Assembly (NCBI RefSeq): GCF_013155275.1
Contig: NZ_JABJXS010000001.1
Coordinates: 434,001-498,000, forward strand
Reading direction: 5' to 3'
Source: Brenneria sp. hezel4-2-4
GTDB taxonomy: Bacteria; Pseudomonadota; Gammaproteobacteria; Enterobacterales; Enterobacteriaceae
DNA length: 64,000 nucleotides
This document shows, piece after piece, positions 43,222-55,790 of the stretch. Below the pieces are notes generated by a model. It saw only the letters and a program-made list of their open reading frames with translations, searched no databases and had not been told where the DNA came from. The position numbers were made by a program, and so were the translations under genes. Each line of letters opens with the position of its first letter. The stretch's first letter is position 1.

Positions 43222-44565
43222 TTAGCGGTAGCGTTTTGTCGGGCTATTTTGATCCTGAGCGGCAAGCCAGGCGAGCTTTTCACCAATTTTTCCCTCAAGA
43301 CCGCGTGACGACGGGGTGTAATACTGCGCATCGGCCATTTCGGGTGGGAAATAGTTCTCTCCCGCCGCATAAGCATTGGGTTCATTATGGGCATAGCGAT
43401 ATTCCGCTCCCAGGCCCATTTCTTTCATCAGACGCGTCGGGGCATTCCGCAGATGCTCGGGAACGTCGTAATCCGGCTTTTCCCGCGCATCATGCAGCGC
43501 GGCCTTAAATGCCGTATAAACCGCGTTGCTTTTCGGCGCGCAGGCCAGATAAACAATCGCCTGCGCAATCGCGCGTTCGCCTTCCGCCGGTCCTACGCGG
43601 GTAAAACAGTCCCAGGCGGCGATAGCGACCTGCATCCCGCGCGGATCGGCATTGCCGACATCCTCAGAGGCAATCGCCAACAGGCGGCGGGCAACATACA
43701 GCGGATCGCCCCCGGCGGTAATGATGCGCGCATACCAATAGAGCGCGGCATCAGGCGCCGAGCCTCGCACCGATTTATGCAGCGCCGAAATCAGATCGTA
43801 ATAACGATCGCCTTTATTATCAAACCGGGCGCTGCGTTCGCCTGACACTTCTTTCAGCAAGGCCGGCGTCAACGTGCGTATGCCTTGCGCATCCGCCTCG
43901 GCCATATCCGCCATCATTTCCAGGCTGTTCAGCGCCCGACGGGCATCCCCATTGACCAATTCAGCCAACATGCGCCGGGTATCGTCTGGCAATACGATAT
44001 TTTGCCCGCCGTAGCCCCGCTGACCGTCATTCATCGCCTGTTGCAGCACCTGCTCAATATCTTCCGCGGTGAGCGCTTTTAGCAGATACACACGGGCGCG
44101 AGATAACAATGCCGAGTTGAGTTCGAAAGAGGGGTTTTCGGTCGTCGCGCCGATAAATGTAATTGTGCCGTCTTCAATGTGCGGTAAAAACGCATCCTGC
44201 TGACTTTTGTTGAACCGGTGGACTTCATCGACAAACAAAATCGTACGCCGCCCGGCATGACGATTTTGCCGCGCCCGCTCGATGGCCTCGCGAATCTCTT
44301 TTATTCCTGACGTCACCGCCGAAATCCGCTCGACGTCCGCCTGCCCGTAATGTCCGATCAATTCCGCCAGCGTCGTTTTCCCGGTGCCGGGCGGCCCCCA
44401 CAGGATCATCGAATGAAGCTGACCGGCCTCAATGGCGCGCGGCAACGGTTTACCCGCGCCTAAAAGGTGCTGTTGACCAATATACTGGGCCAATGTCGCC
44501 GGCCGCATACGCGCCGCCAGCGGTTGGAATTCATTACGGGAAAAATCAAGCGACAGATTGCTCAC
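43222..44565 (-). CDS. rarA: Replication-associated recombination protein A
   Basis: AAA+ ATPase acting at stalled forks, relative of clamp loaders. Walker [11 protein letters not shown] (near residue 60), Walker B FVDEVHRF, sensor 1 [10 protein letters not shown], and a C-terminal tetramerisation domain. 447 residues, the E. coli length, using the GTG at 44565 preceded by GAGG; longer frames run into lolA. Starts seven bases after lolA, so cotranscribed with it. Confidence 0.94.
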   Translation of the reverse strand: MSNLSLDFSRNEFQPLAARMRPATLAQYIGQQHLLGAGKPLPRAIEAGQLHSMILWGPPGTGKTTLAELIGHYGQADVERISAVTSGIKEIREAIERARQNRHAGRRTILFVDEVHRFNKSQQDAFLPHIEDGTITFIGATTENPSFELNSALLSRARVYLLKALTAEDIEQVLQQAMNDGQRGYGGQNIVLPDDTRRMLAELVNGDARRALNSLEMMADMAEADAQGIRTLTPALLKEVSGERSARFDNKGDRYYDLISALHKSVRGSAPDAALYWYARIITAGGDPLYVARRLLAIASEDVGNADPRGMQVAIAAWDCFTRVGPAEGERAIAQAIVYLACAPKSNAVYTAFKAALHDAREKPDYDVPEHLRNAPTRLMKEMGLGAEYRYAHNEPNAYAAGENYFPPEMADAQYYTPSSRGLEGKIGEKLAWLAAQDQNSPTKRYR

Positions 44566-44572
44566 CCGGACC

Positions 44573-45187
44573 TCACTGACGTTGATCGTCCAGCGACACG
44601 CCTTGCGGCGGCGTAAAAGTAAATTTTGCTGAATCAACCGCGCTGTTTTGCTGATTCTTCAGCACATAGCGGCTGCGCTGCCCATCCTGCTCCGTGGCGG
44701 TGAACTGCCTGATGGTGCCGTTGGGGGTTACGCTGATCGCAAATTGCTTCAGGTTGCCGTTGGCGGACTTGGGCGTTAGCTCAAAATCGTCGCCTTTCTG
44801 GCGCACATCATATCTGCCCCAATCGCTGGCGTCGTTGCGGGTAATCAGCATAAACGGCGTATTGCCTGTCGCGTCTTTTAACCAGGTGGCCGTCACCTGT
44901 TCGACAAACGGGTTGTAGAACCAGAGGGTTTTACCATCAGACACCAAGACACTTTCGTCCGGCGACGTGGTTTGCCAGTTGAACAGATTGGGGCGTTTCA
45001 GCCACAATTCGCCTTCGCCTTCCTGCACGGTGGCACCATCGGCGCTGGTCACGGTCTGCGTGAAACCGGCATGGAAACTGTTTACTTTACTAAGCCGATT
45101 TTGCAAATCACCGGCCGCATCCGCCCACACCACGGTTGATGTGATGCCAGACATCAAACAACAGGCGACTAACCATTTTTTCATCAT
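44573..45187 (-). CDS. lolA: Outer-membrane lipoprotein carrier LolA
   Basis: Periplasmic shuttle carrying lipoproteins from LolCDE to LolB. A Sec signal peptide ([20 protein letters not shown]) ends at VWADA near residue 22. The mature protein keeps the hydrophobic-cavity pattern and [30 protein letters not shown]. About 204 residues. Two adjacent ATGs (45187/45184) follow AAGGA. Confidence 0.94.
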   Translation of the reverse strand: MMKKWLVACCLMSGITSTVVWADAAGDLQNRLSKVNSFHAGFTQTVTSADGATVQEGEGELWLKRPNLFNWQTTSPDESVLVSDGKTLWFYNPFVEQVTATWLKDATGNTPFMLITRNDASDWGRYDVRQKGDDFELTPKSANGNLKQFAISVTPNGTIRQFTATEQDGQRSRYVLKNQQNSAVDSAKFTFTPPQGVSLDDQRQ

Positions 45188-45356
45188 ACTAAAATCCTTT
45201 GAATTTCCTGACATCACAACCGGGTTGTGAAGACATCAGACTCTCTGCGTGGTCAATACTTTAGCTGAACCCACTCAGACAGCGATAGGCGAATTGTCTG
45301 CTAATTGCGGCTTTTACGCTTCTTTGCATAAGGGCTGCAACCGCAGCCCTTTATAT

Positions 45357-48300
45357 TCACTCCATTGGCGGCGGAGCCAGCACCTCGCGGTTACCGTTAT
45401 GCCCGGGAGAACTGACGATGCCCTGCGCTTCCATCTGCTCCACGATACGCGCAGCGCGATTGTAACCTATGCGGAACTGCCGCTGTACGCCGGAGATCGA
45501 TGCCCGGCGCTTGTCCACCACAAAGGCAACGGCCTGATCAAACAGCGGATCGAGTTCTTCATCGCCATCCAGACCGAGGCTGCCCCCTTCGCCATCGTCG
45601 CCGCCGCTGACGATATTCTCAATATATTGGGGCCGCCCGCGCGCTTTCCAATCCTGAACCACCGCGTGAACTTCCTGATCGCGAACAAAAGCCCCGTGCA
45701 CACGCACCGGTATTGATGAGTTGGGCGCCATGTACAGCATATCCCCCATCCCCAGTAGTGATTCGGCGCCGCCCTGGTCAAGGATGGTGCGCGAATCAAT
45801 CTTGCTGGATACGGTGAACGCGATACGGGTCGGAATATTGGCTTTGATCAAGCCGGTGATCACATCCACCGATGGCCGTTGCGTAGCCAATACCAGGTGA
45901 ATACCCGCCGCACGCGCTTTCTGCGCCAGTCGGGCGATCAACTCTTCAACTTTCTTGCCCACCGCCATCATCAAATCAGCAAATTCATCGACCATCACGA
46001 CGATATAAGGCAGTTTTTCCAGCACCGGCGGCGTCATATCCATACTGTCGCCCGGCTTCCAGAACGGATCGGGAATAGGACGCCCCATCGCATTCGCTTC
46101 CATCACCCGTTCGTTATAGCCGGACAGATTACGCACCCCCAACGCCGACATCAGCTTATAGCGGCGCTCCATTTCACCGACGCACCAGCGCAGCGCATTC
46201 GCCGCATCTTTCATGTCCGTAACGACTTCCGTTAACAGATGCGGGATCCCTTCATAAACGGACAGCTCCAGCATTTTCGGGTCGATCATGATAAAGCGCA
46301 CTTCTTCCGGCGTGGCCTTATACAACATGCTGATAATCATGGCGTTAACGCCGACGGATTTACCGGAACCCGTCGTACCGGCCACCAGTAGGTGCGGCAT
46401 TTTCGCCAGATCGGCCACCACCGGTTGCCCGGCAATATCTTTACCCAGCACAATAGCCAGCGGCGAAGGATTATCACGGAACTTGGCGCAGTCCAGCACT
46501 TCCCGCAGATAAACGGTTTGGCGGTGCTTGTTAGGCAACTCCAGCCCCACATAGGGTTTACCGGGGATAACTTCAACAATACGTACGGCAACCACCGACA
46601 GCGAACGCGCCAGATCGCGTGACAGATTGGAAATACGCGCGGCCTTCACGCCCGGCGCCAAATCCAACTCAAAGCGGGTAATCACCGGCCCGGGATAGTG
46701 ATCGACGACATCGGCTTTTACCCGGTAGTCACCCAGCCGCGCCTCGATCAGACGCGCCGTCTGCTCCAGCGCGAAACTATCCACCGGCGCTTCACTTTCC
46801 GGCGGCGGCGTCAGTAAATCCAACGTCGGCAGCGGTGTGGTCGGTTTTTGCAACGGCTGATCGTTACGAACCAGGAAAGGGTGAATCAAACTATCCATTA
46901 TCGGTTTACGCGCGGGAGCCGCCGGCTCTATCGGCGAAACCGCATCGGCGTTGGCGGCCGACGTGTTCTGCTCATGTTGCCGGGAATCAACCGCATCATC
47001 TCCGCCCTGTTGCGGCGGCGTATCGACATGTTCGGAAGCGGATAAGGTAAACAGCGGTTCACTGGGGCCGTCATCAACCAGATCGGCCAGGGGAGAAAAG
47101 CCGGGAATCTGTGCGCCCGACGGCATATCAGACAAGGCGGCGCGGTTTAGCGTCGGTTGCTGCTGCGCCGGCATGCTCTCATCCACCCCGCCATAGCGGG
47201 ACTGCTGCTGAGCATCAAAATCCTTAGCCAGTTGCGCTTGCAGCAGCGCTTCCTGATCGTCTTCCTGTTGCGGATAATCTTCGCCATAGCGCTGACGCTG
47301 CTGCTCGATATACGCCTGCTGTAACGCGGCTTCCTGCTGCGCAATATCATCCGGGGATTCCTCGCCGTGCGCCGGACTGTTGTTATCCATATCGCTCTGA
47401 GCTTGCGACGCCCTGGCCTGTTGTTCAGCCAAGCGCTGCGACGGCAATGTAATACCGTACGAGGCCAGCTCGCGACGAGTCGGGATGCGAACCGGATTCG
47501 GACGCGGCAACTCCGGCCCAACGCCCTGTTTTACCTGAGAATTTCCGTCATCATCGGCACTAAAGGCCGGCATAAAGGTATTATTCGCCTTGAACGAAGC
47601 CTCCGTTCTGTCTGGCGTTTCGGACTGCCCGGCATAAGGCGCCCGATCGATAGGCTGCGCGACCTGCGATTGCGCAATCGGCGGCGTATCCGCACTGCCG
47701 GATGGGTGGTAGGCTTCCGCGCCGTCGTCATGGGCCGCGGGAACGGGCGTCGGCACCTCAAAAGAATACAACGGCGGATTGAGCGTTGAAGCGACATCAA
47801 TTTGCTGCCGGGCGGCGGGTTGCTCCGGCATGCCCTGCTGCGTGTCCATCGCCAGAGACGCCACGAGCGACGAATCCGATGAGGGGGCGGCCGCTGGCTG
47901 CTCGCCGCCCTGCTCCGCCGGACGTGTTTCGTGGGTTGCCGAGGCTATCGACGGCGCCGAGAATAAAACATCATCATCGCTGTCGGCCGACGTTACGGAC
48001 AGATCTTCCCGACGATCGACGGACTCGGAAGACAGCGGTTCAGGCAGGTTATCGCTGCGCGAGCGATTAGACATGAACGTCAGACAGCCCAATACCGCCG
48101 AACCTATTTTTTCGGCGATGGTCAACCATGACCAACCGGTAAACAGCGTCAGGCCCGCGGCCCAGACGCACAGTAATATCAGCGTCGCCCCCATGCCGTT
48201 AAAGCGGGGAACCATCGAACTGCTCAGCAGGCTGCCCAATACGCCGCCGGAGGCAAAATAGTAGAGGTCGTCAATATTCAACGCCGCCAGGCCGCAGGAG

Positions 48301-48674
48301 GTCAGAATCAGCGCCAGGGTGCCAATCAGGCGCAACGAAAATGTAAAGTAGTCGATCGCGCTCTGGTTATCGCGATGACGAAAAGCCGACCAGCACAGAC
48401 ATAACATTATCGGCGGAATGGCATAAGCCAACACGCCAAAAACAAAAAACAAGGTATCCGCCAGCCAGGCGCCCGCTACGCCGCCGAGGTTATGGATAGG
48501 TTCGTGCCACGCGGTTTGCGACCAACTGGGGTCAGAAGGACTAAAACTAAGCAACGCGACGCTTAGATAAACAGCAAAAAGCGCCACTACGATCAATATC
48601 GCTTCAAGTAAACGGCGAGAACCACTGAGTTTTCTCAGGGTAATGTCTTTATCTTCTGTGTATTCCTGGCTCAA
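45357..48674 (-). CDS. ftsK: DNA translocase FtsK
   Basis: Septal motor that pumps chromosome termini and activates XerCD at dif. Hydrophobic N-terminal anchor (about residues 20-205, four to five segments), a low-complexity linker rich in Gln, Pro, Ala, Ser (about 210-620), then the RecA-like motor with Walker [10 protein letters not shown] near residue 765 and Walker [10 protein letters not shown], and a C-terminal gamma winged helix ([18 protein letters not shown]) that reads KOPS. TTG start preceded by GGAGAG, as in E. coli. At 1105 residues it is about 220 shorter than E. coli FtsK; the linker accounts for it. Confidence 0.95.
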   Translation of the reverse strand: MSQEYTEDKDITLRKLSGSRRLLEAILIVVALFAVYLSVALLSFSPSDPSWSQTAWHEPIHNLGGVAGAWLADTLFFVFGVLAYAIPPIMLCLCWSAFRHRDNQSAIDYFTFSLRLIGTLALILTSCGLAALNIDDLYYFASGGVLGSLLSSSMVPRFNGMGATLILLCVWAAGLTLFTGWSWLTIAEKIGSAVLGCLTFMSNRSRSDNLPEPLSSESVDRREDLSVTSADSDDDVLFSAPSIASATHETRPAEQGGEQPAAAPSSDSSLVASLAMDTQQGMPEQPAARQQIDVASTLNPPLYSFEVPTPVPAAHDDGAEAYHPSGSADTPPIAQSQVAQPIDRAPYAGQSETPDRTEASFKANNTFMPAFSADDDGNSQVKQGVGPELPRPNPVRIPTRRELASYGITLPSQRLAEQQARASQAQSDMDNNSPAHGEESPDDIAQQEAALQQAYIEQQRQRYGEDYPQQEDDQEALLQAQLAKDFDAQQQSRYGGVDESMPAQQQPTLNRAALSDMPSGAQIPGFSPLADLVDDGPSEPLFTLSASEHVDTPPQQGGDDAVDSRQHEQNTSAANADAVSPIEPAAPARKPIMDSLIHPFLVRNDQPLQKPTTPLPTLDLLTPPPESEAPVDSFALEQTARLIEARLGDYRVKADVVDHYPGPVITRFELDLAPGVKAARISNLSRDLARSLSVVAVRIVEVIPGKPYVGLELPNKHRQTVYLREVLDCAKFRDNPSPLAIVLGKDIAGQPVVADLAKMPHLLVAGTTGSGKSVGVNAMIISMLYKATPEEVRFIMIDPKMLELSVYEGIPHLLTEVVTDMKDAANALRWCVGEMERRYKLMSALGVRNLSGYNERVMEANAMGRPIPDPFWKPGDSMDMTPPVLEKLPYIVVMVDEFADLMMAVGKKVEELIARLAQKARAAGIHLVLATQRPSVDVITGLIKANIPTRIAFTVSSKIDSRTILDQGGAESLLGMGDMLYMAPNSSIPVRVHGAFVRDQEVHAVVQDWKARGRPQYIENIVSGGDDGEGGSLGLDGDEELDPLFDQAVAFVVDKRRASISGVQRQFRIGYNRAARIVEQMEAQGIVSSPGHNGNREVLAPPPME

Positions 48675-48705
48675 GCGTCTCTCCAGGGGCCTGTAAAGGT
48701 TTATG

Positions 48706-48732
48706 ACAAAGCGCCGAGAAAAACCCGGCGCT
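48706..48732 (-). terminator. lrp terminator
   Basis: AGCGCCG and CGGCGCT around a 9-base loop, followed on the minus strand by TTTG. Placed between lrp and ftsK. Confidence 0.75.
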
Positions 48733-48790
48733 GAAACTGTATAAATTCACAGGAGTGTAGCTGAATTTATCGGGTTTTGCACCCATGCAT

Positions 48791-49285
48791 TTATCGGGTC
48801 TTAATGACCAAACGATTGCTTTGTTTAACTTCTTCCATCACCACATAGGTGCGGGTGTCGTTCACACCCGGCAATCGAAGCAGCGTCTCGCCCAACAACT
48901 TACGATAGGCGGACATATCCGGTACACGGGTTTTCAACAGATAGTCGAAATCGCCGGAAACCAGATGACACTCCTGAATTTCTTCAAGCTTTTGCACTGC
49001 CGAATTAAATTGCTCAAACACATCGGGCGCGCCGCGATTTAGCGTAATTTCAACGAACACCAGCAGCGATGCATCCAGATAGTGTGGATTCAGCAGCGCG
49101 GTATAGCCATTAATAAACCCCTGCCGTTCCAGGCGACGTACGCGCTCCAGGCAAGGCGTCGGCGATAGTCCCACTCGTTTGGACAGCTCGACATTAGAAA
49201 TACGTCCGTCTTTTTGTAATTCGTTCAGGATATTGCGATCGATACGATCGAGGTCTTTTCCTGGCCGTTTTTTAGTCTCTACCAT
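48791..49285 (-). CDS. lrp: Leucine-responsive regulatory protein
   Basis: Global regulator, 164 residues, nearly identical in reading to E. coli Lrp. N-terminal HTH (NVELSKRVGLSPTPCLERVRRLE), C-terminal RAM domain with the leucine-sensing GDFDYLLKTRVPD. Start ATG 49285 (MVETKKRPGKD) by homology. Divergent from trxB; upstream of ftsK as in E. coli. Confidence 0.98.
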   Translation of the reverse strand: MVETKKRPGKDLDRIDRNILNELQKDGRISNVELSKRVGLSPTPCLERVRRLERQGFINGYTALLNPHYLDASLLVFVEITLNRGAPDVFEQFNSAVQKLEEIQECHLVSGDFDYLLKTRVPDMSAYRKLLGETLLRLPGVNDTRTYVVMEEVKQSNRLVIKTR

Positions 49286-50777
<1,492 letters not shown>

Positions 50778-50791
50778 CCCCGCTTTGCCTT

Positions 50792-50814
50792 CCGGGGCGT
50801 TTTCACCGCCCCGG
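50792..50814 (+). terminator. trxB terminator
   Basis: CCGGGGCG and CGCCCCGG with a 7-base loop starting TTTT, 15 bases after the trxB stop; an overlapping alternative stem CCCCG/CGGGG (50778-50797) is followed by CGTTTT. One of the two likely terminates transcription. Confidence 0.6.
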
Positions 50815-51000
50815 ATAACGTTCTCTTTTCCCTTCATCACGCAAAAATTGATCGTCTCCCTGCCTTTTCGTTTGCAGAGCGCTTTTGTCGCGGTAACATG
50901 GCGGCATTCTGAGCGTAGGAGAATAAGCTTGTTAACTAACGGTTATATAAGCGTTATTTTCCATTAACACTCTTCATGTGAAATAACCACCTGGTGCCTG

Positions 51001-52767
51001 ATGAAAAAAACCAGACAGCAAGAACTGACCTCTTGGCTGAAGCAGCAAAGTAAGCTGGCGCAACGCTGGTTACGGCTTTCACTGTTGCTCGGTTTCCTTA
51101 GCGGGGTGCTGATTGTCGCGCAGGCATGGCTCTTGGCCTCGCTGCTGCATGCCTTGATTATCGATCATACGCCGCGCGATGCGTTGCTCACGTCTTTTCT
51201 GCTGCTTGTCGCCACCTTTGTACTGCGGGCATTGAATAGTCTGCTGCGCGAGCGCGTGGGTTTTCTATGCGGACAGGCGGTACGTCGGCAAATCCGTAAG
51301 CTGGTATTAGATCGCTTGCAGCAGTTGGGCCCGTCCTGGGTTCAGGGGAAACCGGCGGGAAGCTGGGCGACCATGATCCTCGAACAGGTTGAAGATATGC
51401 AGGATTACTATTCCCGCTATCTGCCCCAGATGTATCTTGCCGCGCTGATCCCGCTGCTTATTCTGATTACCCTATTCCCGATTAATTGGACGGCAGGTCT
51501 GATTCTGTTGCTGACTGCGCCGCTGATCCCGCTGTTTATGGCGTTGGTCGGCATGGGCGCGGCCGATGCCAACCGGCGTAACTTTCTGGCGCTGGCGCGT
51601 TTGAGCGGCCATTTTCTCGATCGTCTGCGCGGGCTGGAAACCCTGCGTCTGTTTAATCGCGGCCGTGGGGAAACGGAGCAGATCAGCAAAGCGTCTGAAG
51701 ACTTTCGCCGCCGTACCATGGAAGTCTTGCGCATGGCTTTCCTCTCCTCCGGCGTACTGGAATTCTTCGCCTCGATTTCTATCGCCGTGGTGGCCGTTTA
51801 CTTTGGTTTTTCTTATCTGGGAGAGCTGAATTTCGGTCATTACGGCGCCGGCGTGACGCTGTTCGCCGGGTTTCTGGTGTTGATCCTGGCGCCTGAATTC
51901 TTCCAGCCGCTGCGCGACCTCGGCACGTTTTACCACGCCAAGGCTCAGGCCGTCGGCGCCGCGGAATCGCTGGTGACTTTTCTGACGGCGGAAGGCGAAA
52001 CCGTGGGCTTTGGCGAGCGTGAATTCAGCAGCGAGCGGCCGATAGCGATCCAGGCCGCCGATCTGGTCGTTCTGGCGCCCGACGGCACGCCGCTCACTCA
52101 GCCGCTGACATTTACCATTGAGTCCAGCCGGCGTATCGCGCTGGTGGGCATCAGCGGCGCGGGAAAAAGTTCGCTGCTGAACGTGCTGCTTGGCTTCCTG
52201 CCCTACCGCGGCTCCCTCACCGTAAACGGCATTGAGCTGAATACGCTGTCGCCCGAATCATGGCGCCGGCAGTTAAGCTGGGTGGGACAAAACCCTCATC
52301 TGCCGGAGCAGAGCCTGCGGGGGAATATTTTACTGGGAAAACCGCAGGCAACCGGGGATGAATTGCAGCAGGCCATTGAACGGGCGTACGTGCATGAGTT
52401 TCTGCCCCAACTGCCGCAGGGTTTAGATACGCCCATCGGCGATGGCGCGGCGCGTCTTTCCGTCGGGCAGGCGCAGCGCGTCGCGGTCGCCCGCGCGCTA
52501 ATCAATCCATGCCGTCTGTTGCTGCTTGATGAACCGGCCGCCAGCCTGGATGCGCACAGTGAACAGCGGGTAATGGGGGCGTTGAATGCCGCGGCGCGTA
52601 ATCAAACAACGCTGCTGGTCACCCATCAATTGCACGACACCCTTGATTACGACGCTATCTGGGTCATGCATCATGGCCAGCTCGTGCAACAGGGTAACTA
52701 TCGGACGCTCAGCGCGCAATCCGGCGCCTTTGCCGAACTGATGGCGCAACGTCAGGGAGTGTTATGA
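51001..52767 (+). CDS. cydD: Cysteine/glutathione ABC exporter subunit CydD
   Basis: Half-transporter exporting cysteine and glutathione to the periplasm, needed for cytochrome bd and c assembly. Membrane domain about residues 1-320 (six segments), then ATPase with Walker A GISGAGKSSLL, signature LSVGQAQR and Walker B LLLLDEP. 588 residues, as in E. coli. The gene starts with an ATG at 51001 behind weak purines. Coupled to cydC one base downstream. Confidence 0.96.
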   Translation: MKKTRQQELTSWLKQQSKLAQRWLRLSLLLGFLSGVLIVAQAWLLASLLHALIIDHTPRDALLTSFLLLVATFVLRALNSLLRERVGFLCGQAVRRQIRKLVLDRLQQLGPSWVQGKPAGSWATMILEQVEDMQDYYSRYLPQMYLAALIPLLILITLFPINWTAGLILLLTAPLIPLFMALVGMGAADANRRNFLALARLSGHFLDRLRGLETLRLFNRGRGETEQISKASEDFRRRTMEVLRMAFLSSGVLEFFASISIAVVAVYFGFSYLGELNFGHYGAGVTLFAGFLVLILAPEFFQPLRDLGTFYHAKAQAVGAAESLVTFLTAEGETVGFGEREFSSERPIAIQAADLVVLAPDGTPLTQPLTFTIESSRRIALVGISGAGKSSLLNVLLGFLPYRGSLTVNGIELNTLSPESWRRQLSWVGQNPHLPEQSLRGNILLGKPQATGDELQQAIERAYVHEFLPQLPQGLDTPIGDGAARLSVGQAQRVAVARALINPCRLLLLDEPAASLDAHSEQRVMGALNAAARNQTTLLVTHQLHDTLDYDAIWVMHHGQLVQQGNYRTLSAQSGAFAELMAQRQGVL

Positions 52768-52768
52768 T

Positions 52769-54508
52769 ATGTCTCAAATAAAAACCATGCGGGTTTTAAA
52801 ACCCTTTCTGAGGTTATATCGCCGTCATATCTGGCGCTTGAGTCTGGGGATCCTGTTAGCCATTGTGACGTTGCTGGCCAGCATCGGGTTGCTGGCGCTG
52901 TCGGGCTGGTTTCTGGCTGGCGCGGCATTGGCAGGCGCCGCCGGGTTATATACCTTTAACTATATGTTGCCCGCGGCCGGGGTGCGAGGCGCGGCCATTA
53001 CCCGTACCGCGGGCCGTTACGCCGAAAGGCTGGTAAGCCATGACGCCACTTTCCGCGTTCTGCAACACCTGCGCATATTTACCTTTTCACGGATTCTGCC
53101 TCTGTCTCCCGGCGGCATCGCACGATTTCGTCAGGCCGACCTGCTGAACAGGCTGGTCGCCGATGTTGATACGCTCGACCATTTATATCTGCGCGTTATT
53201 TCGCCGATTGTCAGCGCCCTGCTGGTGATTCTGATCGTCACTTACGGTCTAAGCTGGCTGGATGCCTCGCTGGCGCTGACATTGTGCGCCATCATGCTGA
53301 GCCTGCTGTTGATTCTGCCAGTCGCATTCTATCGCGCGGGTCATCCTATCGGTGAGGATCTGACCGCCTTGCGGGCGCAATATCGTATCCAGTTGACAAC
53401 CTGGCTACAGGGTCAGGCGGAATTGACCGTTTTTGGCGCGCTGTCGGCTTCGCGTCAACGGTTGGCGCAGTTGGAAATGCGCTGGCTGGCGCGGCAACAG
53501 CAGCAGGCTAACCTGACCGGACTGTCTCAGGCGCTGATGATCTTATGCAGCGGGCTGACGGTCACCCTGATATTATGGCTGGCGGCGGCAGGTATCGGCG
53601 GCGATACGCAGCCCGGCGCGTTGATTGCGCTGTTTGTCTTTGCCGCGTTGGCCGCCTTTGAAGCGCTTGCGCCCGTGACCGGCGCTTTCCAGCATATGGG
53701 ACAGGTTATTGCTTCCGCCGCCCGTGTCGATCAGATTATCCGCCAGCCGGCCGAGATTACCTTTCCGCAACAAGGTCCGCCGCTCGCGCCGACGGCCTCG
53801 CTGGCGTTAAATCGCGTCAGTTTCACCTATCCGGATCAACCACTGCCCGTACTAAGCGATATTTCGCTCAGTATCCGTGCCGGCGAGCATCTGGCCCTGC
53901 TTGGACGGACCGGATGCGGCAAATCCACCCTGCTGCAACTGCTTACTCGCGCGTGGGACTGCGCACAGGGCGAGATCGCCCTGAACGGCTTGCCGTTATC
54001 CGCATGGCGAGAGGATGAACTGCGCGGCATGATGAGCGTCGTGCCTCAACGCGTGCATATTTTCAGCGCCACGCTGCGCGATAATCTGTTACTGGCCGAT
54101 CCCGAGGCGCGGGATGAACAGCTGAAGACGGTGTTAAAACAGGTTGGTTTGGATAAACTCCTGGAAAATGAAGGACTGAATGCCTGGCTCGGCGAAGGCG
54201 GCCGCCAGCTTTCCGGCGGCGAACAGCGCCGTGTCGGCCTGGCCCGGGCCTTGTTGCACAATGCACCGCTGGTATTGCTGGATGAGCCAACCGAAGGTTT
54301 GGATGCAGAAACCGAACGGCGTATTTTGCAACTGCTGCGTCGACACTGTGAAGGAAAAACCTTGATTGTGATTACGCATCGGCTGTATGAGTTAGCATCA
54401 ATGGATCGTATTTGCGTGATGGATGGCGGTCGGATAATCGAACAAGGGAACCATCAGGCGTTGATGGCTCAGCAAGGGCGCTACTGGCAATTTCACCAGC
54501 ATATTTGA
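52769..54508 (+). CDS. cydC: Cysteine/glutathione ABC exporter subunit CydC
   Basis: Partner of CydD. Membrane domain about 1-320, ATPase with Walker A GRTGCGKSTLL, signature LSGGEQRR, Walker B LVLLDEP and H-loop TLIVITHR. 579 residues. The ATG is one base after the cydD stop, so translation is coupled. Confidence 0.96.
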   Translation: MSQIKTMRVLKPFLRLYRRHIWRLSLGILLAIVTLLASIGLLALSGWFLAGAALAGAAGLYTFNYMLPAAGVRGAAITRTAGRYAERLVSHDATFRVLQHLRIFTFSRILPLSPGGIARFRQADLLNRLVADVDTLDHLYLRVISPIVSALLVILIVTYGLSWLDASLALTLCAIMLSLLLILPVAFYRAGHPIGEDLTALRAQYRIQLTTWLQGQAELTVFGALSASRQRLAQLEMRWLARQQQQANLTGLSQALMILCSGLTVTLILWLAAAGIGGDTQPGALIALFVFAALAAFEALAPVTGAFQHMGQVIASAARVDQIIRQPAEITFPQQGPPLAPTASLALNRVSFTYPDQPLPVLSDISLSIRAGEHLALLGRTGCGKSTLLQLLTRAWDCAQGEIALNGLPLSAWREDELRGMMSVVPQRVHIFSATLRDNLLLADPEARDEQLKTVLKQVGLDKLLENEGLNAWLGEGGRQLSGGEQRRVGLARALLHNAPLVLLDEPTEGLDAETERRILQLLRRHCEGKTLIVITHRLYELASMDRICVMDGGRIIEQGNHQALMAQQGRYWQFHQHI

Positions 54509-54514
54509 ATCTCC

Positions 54515-54544
54515 AACCGCCTGTCAGAGTACAGGCGGTTATTT
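54515..54544 (+). terminator. Hairpin after cydC
   Basis: AACCGCCTGT and ACAGGCGGTT around a 6-base loop followed by ATTT, directly after the cydC stop and 13 bases before aat. Probably an attenuating terminator. Confidence 0.65.
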
Positions 54545-54556
54545 AACCGGAATATT

Positions 54557-55261
54557 ATGCGACTGTATCAGCTTTCCTGCGACTCACTTCATTTCCCCGA
54601 TCCGATTAATGCGCTGGACGAGCCGAACGGATTATTGGCGATAGGCGGCGATCTTTCCATTGCGCGGCTGACGGCGGCTTATCGGCAGGGGATATTTCCC
54701 TGGTATTCCCCCGGCGAACCTATTTTATGGTGGTCGCCCGATCCGCGAGCGGTACTGTTTCCGGGCGCCTTTCATATCAGCCGCAGCATGAAGAAATTTC
54801 TGCGTAAGCACGATTTTCAGGTCACTCTCAACCATGCTTTTAATGACGTGATCGCCGCTTGCGCCAATGAGCACGACGGAGGAACCTGGATTAGTCAGGA
54901 AATTACTCTGGCATATGCGCAACTTCATCAGTCAGGACAAGCACATTCTGTCGAAGTGTGGCAGAATGGCTCGCTTGTTGGCGGACTGTATGGTGTTTCG
55001 CAAGGCGGATTGTTTTGCGGCGAGTCAATGTTCAGCCGAACCGATAATGCATCCAAATATGCTTTACTGACATTCCAACAACATTTTATTGGTCACGGTG
55101 GTTATCTGATCGACTGTCAGGTACTAAATGCGCATACCGCATCACTGGGGGTAGGTGAAATTCCCCGCGACCGCTTTTTGCAATTTCTTTTTCAATTGCG
55201 GGATAAACCGGTGAGTGATGGCTGTTGGCGCCCGCAAACGCTGGCTCGGCCGAGGCCATGA
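54557..55261 (+). CDS. aat: Leucyl/phenylalanyl-tRNA-protein transferase
   Basis: Adds Leu or Phe to N-terminal Arg/Lys of proteins, marking them for ClpS-ClpAP. 234 residues; [19 protein letters not shown] and [12 protein letters not shown] are family marks, with the FCGESMFSR block in the GNAT-like core. The N-end-rule adaptor clpS and unfoldase clpA lie 3 kb away in the same neighbourhood, a functional grouping also seen in E. coli. Confidence 0.96.
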   Translation: MRLYQLSCDSLHFPDPINALDEPNGLLAIGGDLSIARLTAAYRQGIFPWYSPGEPILWWSPDPRAVLFPGAFHISRSMKKFLRKHDFQVTLNHAFNDVIAACANEHDGGTWISQEITLAYAQLHQSGQAHSVEVWQNGSLVGGLYGVSQGGLFCGESMFSRTDNASKYALLTFQQHFIGHGGYLIDCQVLNAHTASLGVGEIPRDRFLQFLFQLRDKPVSDGCWRPQTLARPRP

Positions 55262-55359
55262 TAACTAACGGCGGTTTATAAATAAGACTCAGTTTATGAA
55301 CGCTCCTTTACATAATGTGGGTTTTTCGGCATTATCTTGCCGGTTAAAAACAAAGGTAG

Positions 55360-55596
<237 letters not shown>

Positions 55597-55650
55597 CCGG
55601 TTCGCCCATCGCTGACAGTAGCGATATTCGAGGATGTACCAACCTCTGCT

Positions 55651-55678
55651 GCCCTTTCCGTTTTCGGCAAGGGCTTTT
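55651..55678 (+). terminator. infA terminator
   Basis: GCCCTT and AAGGGC with inner CCG/CGG pairs (one mismatch), then TTTT on the plus strand, about 55 bases after infA. Confidence 0.75.
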
Positions 55679-55720
55679 GCTTTTGGTTGTTCCCCGACAC
55701 AGGGAAAAAAACCGACGATC

Positions 55721-55750
55721 AAAAAAAGGGCGATGCGCTATGCACCACCC
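55721..55750 (-). terminator. clpA terminator
   Basis: On the minus strand GGGTGGTGC pairs with GCATCGCCC (two G-T wobbles), 5-base loop, then seven T residues. Placed 40 bases past the clpA stop. Confidence 0.82.
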
Positions 55751-55790
55751 TTTTTGACTTTGCCGCTATTCAACGCAGGGAGTATCGCCC

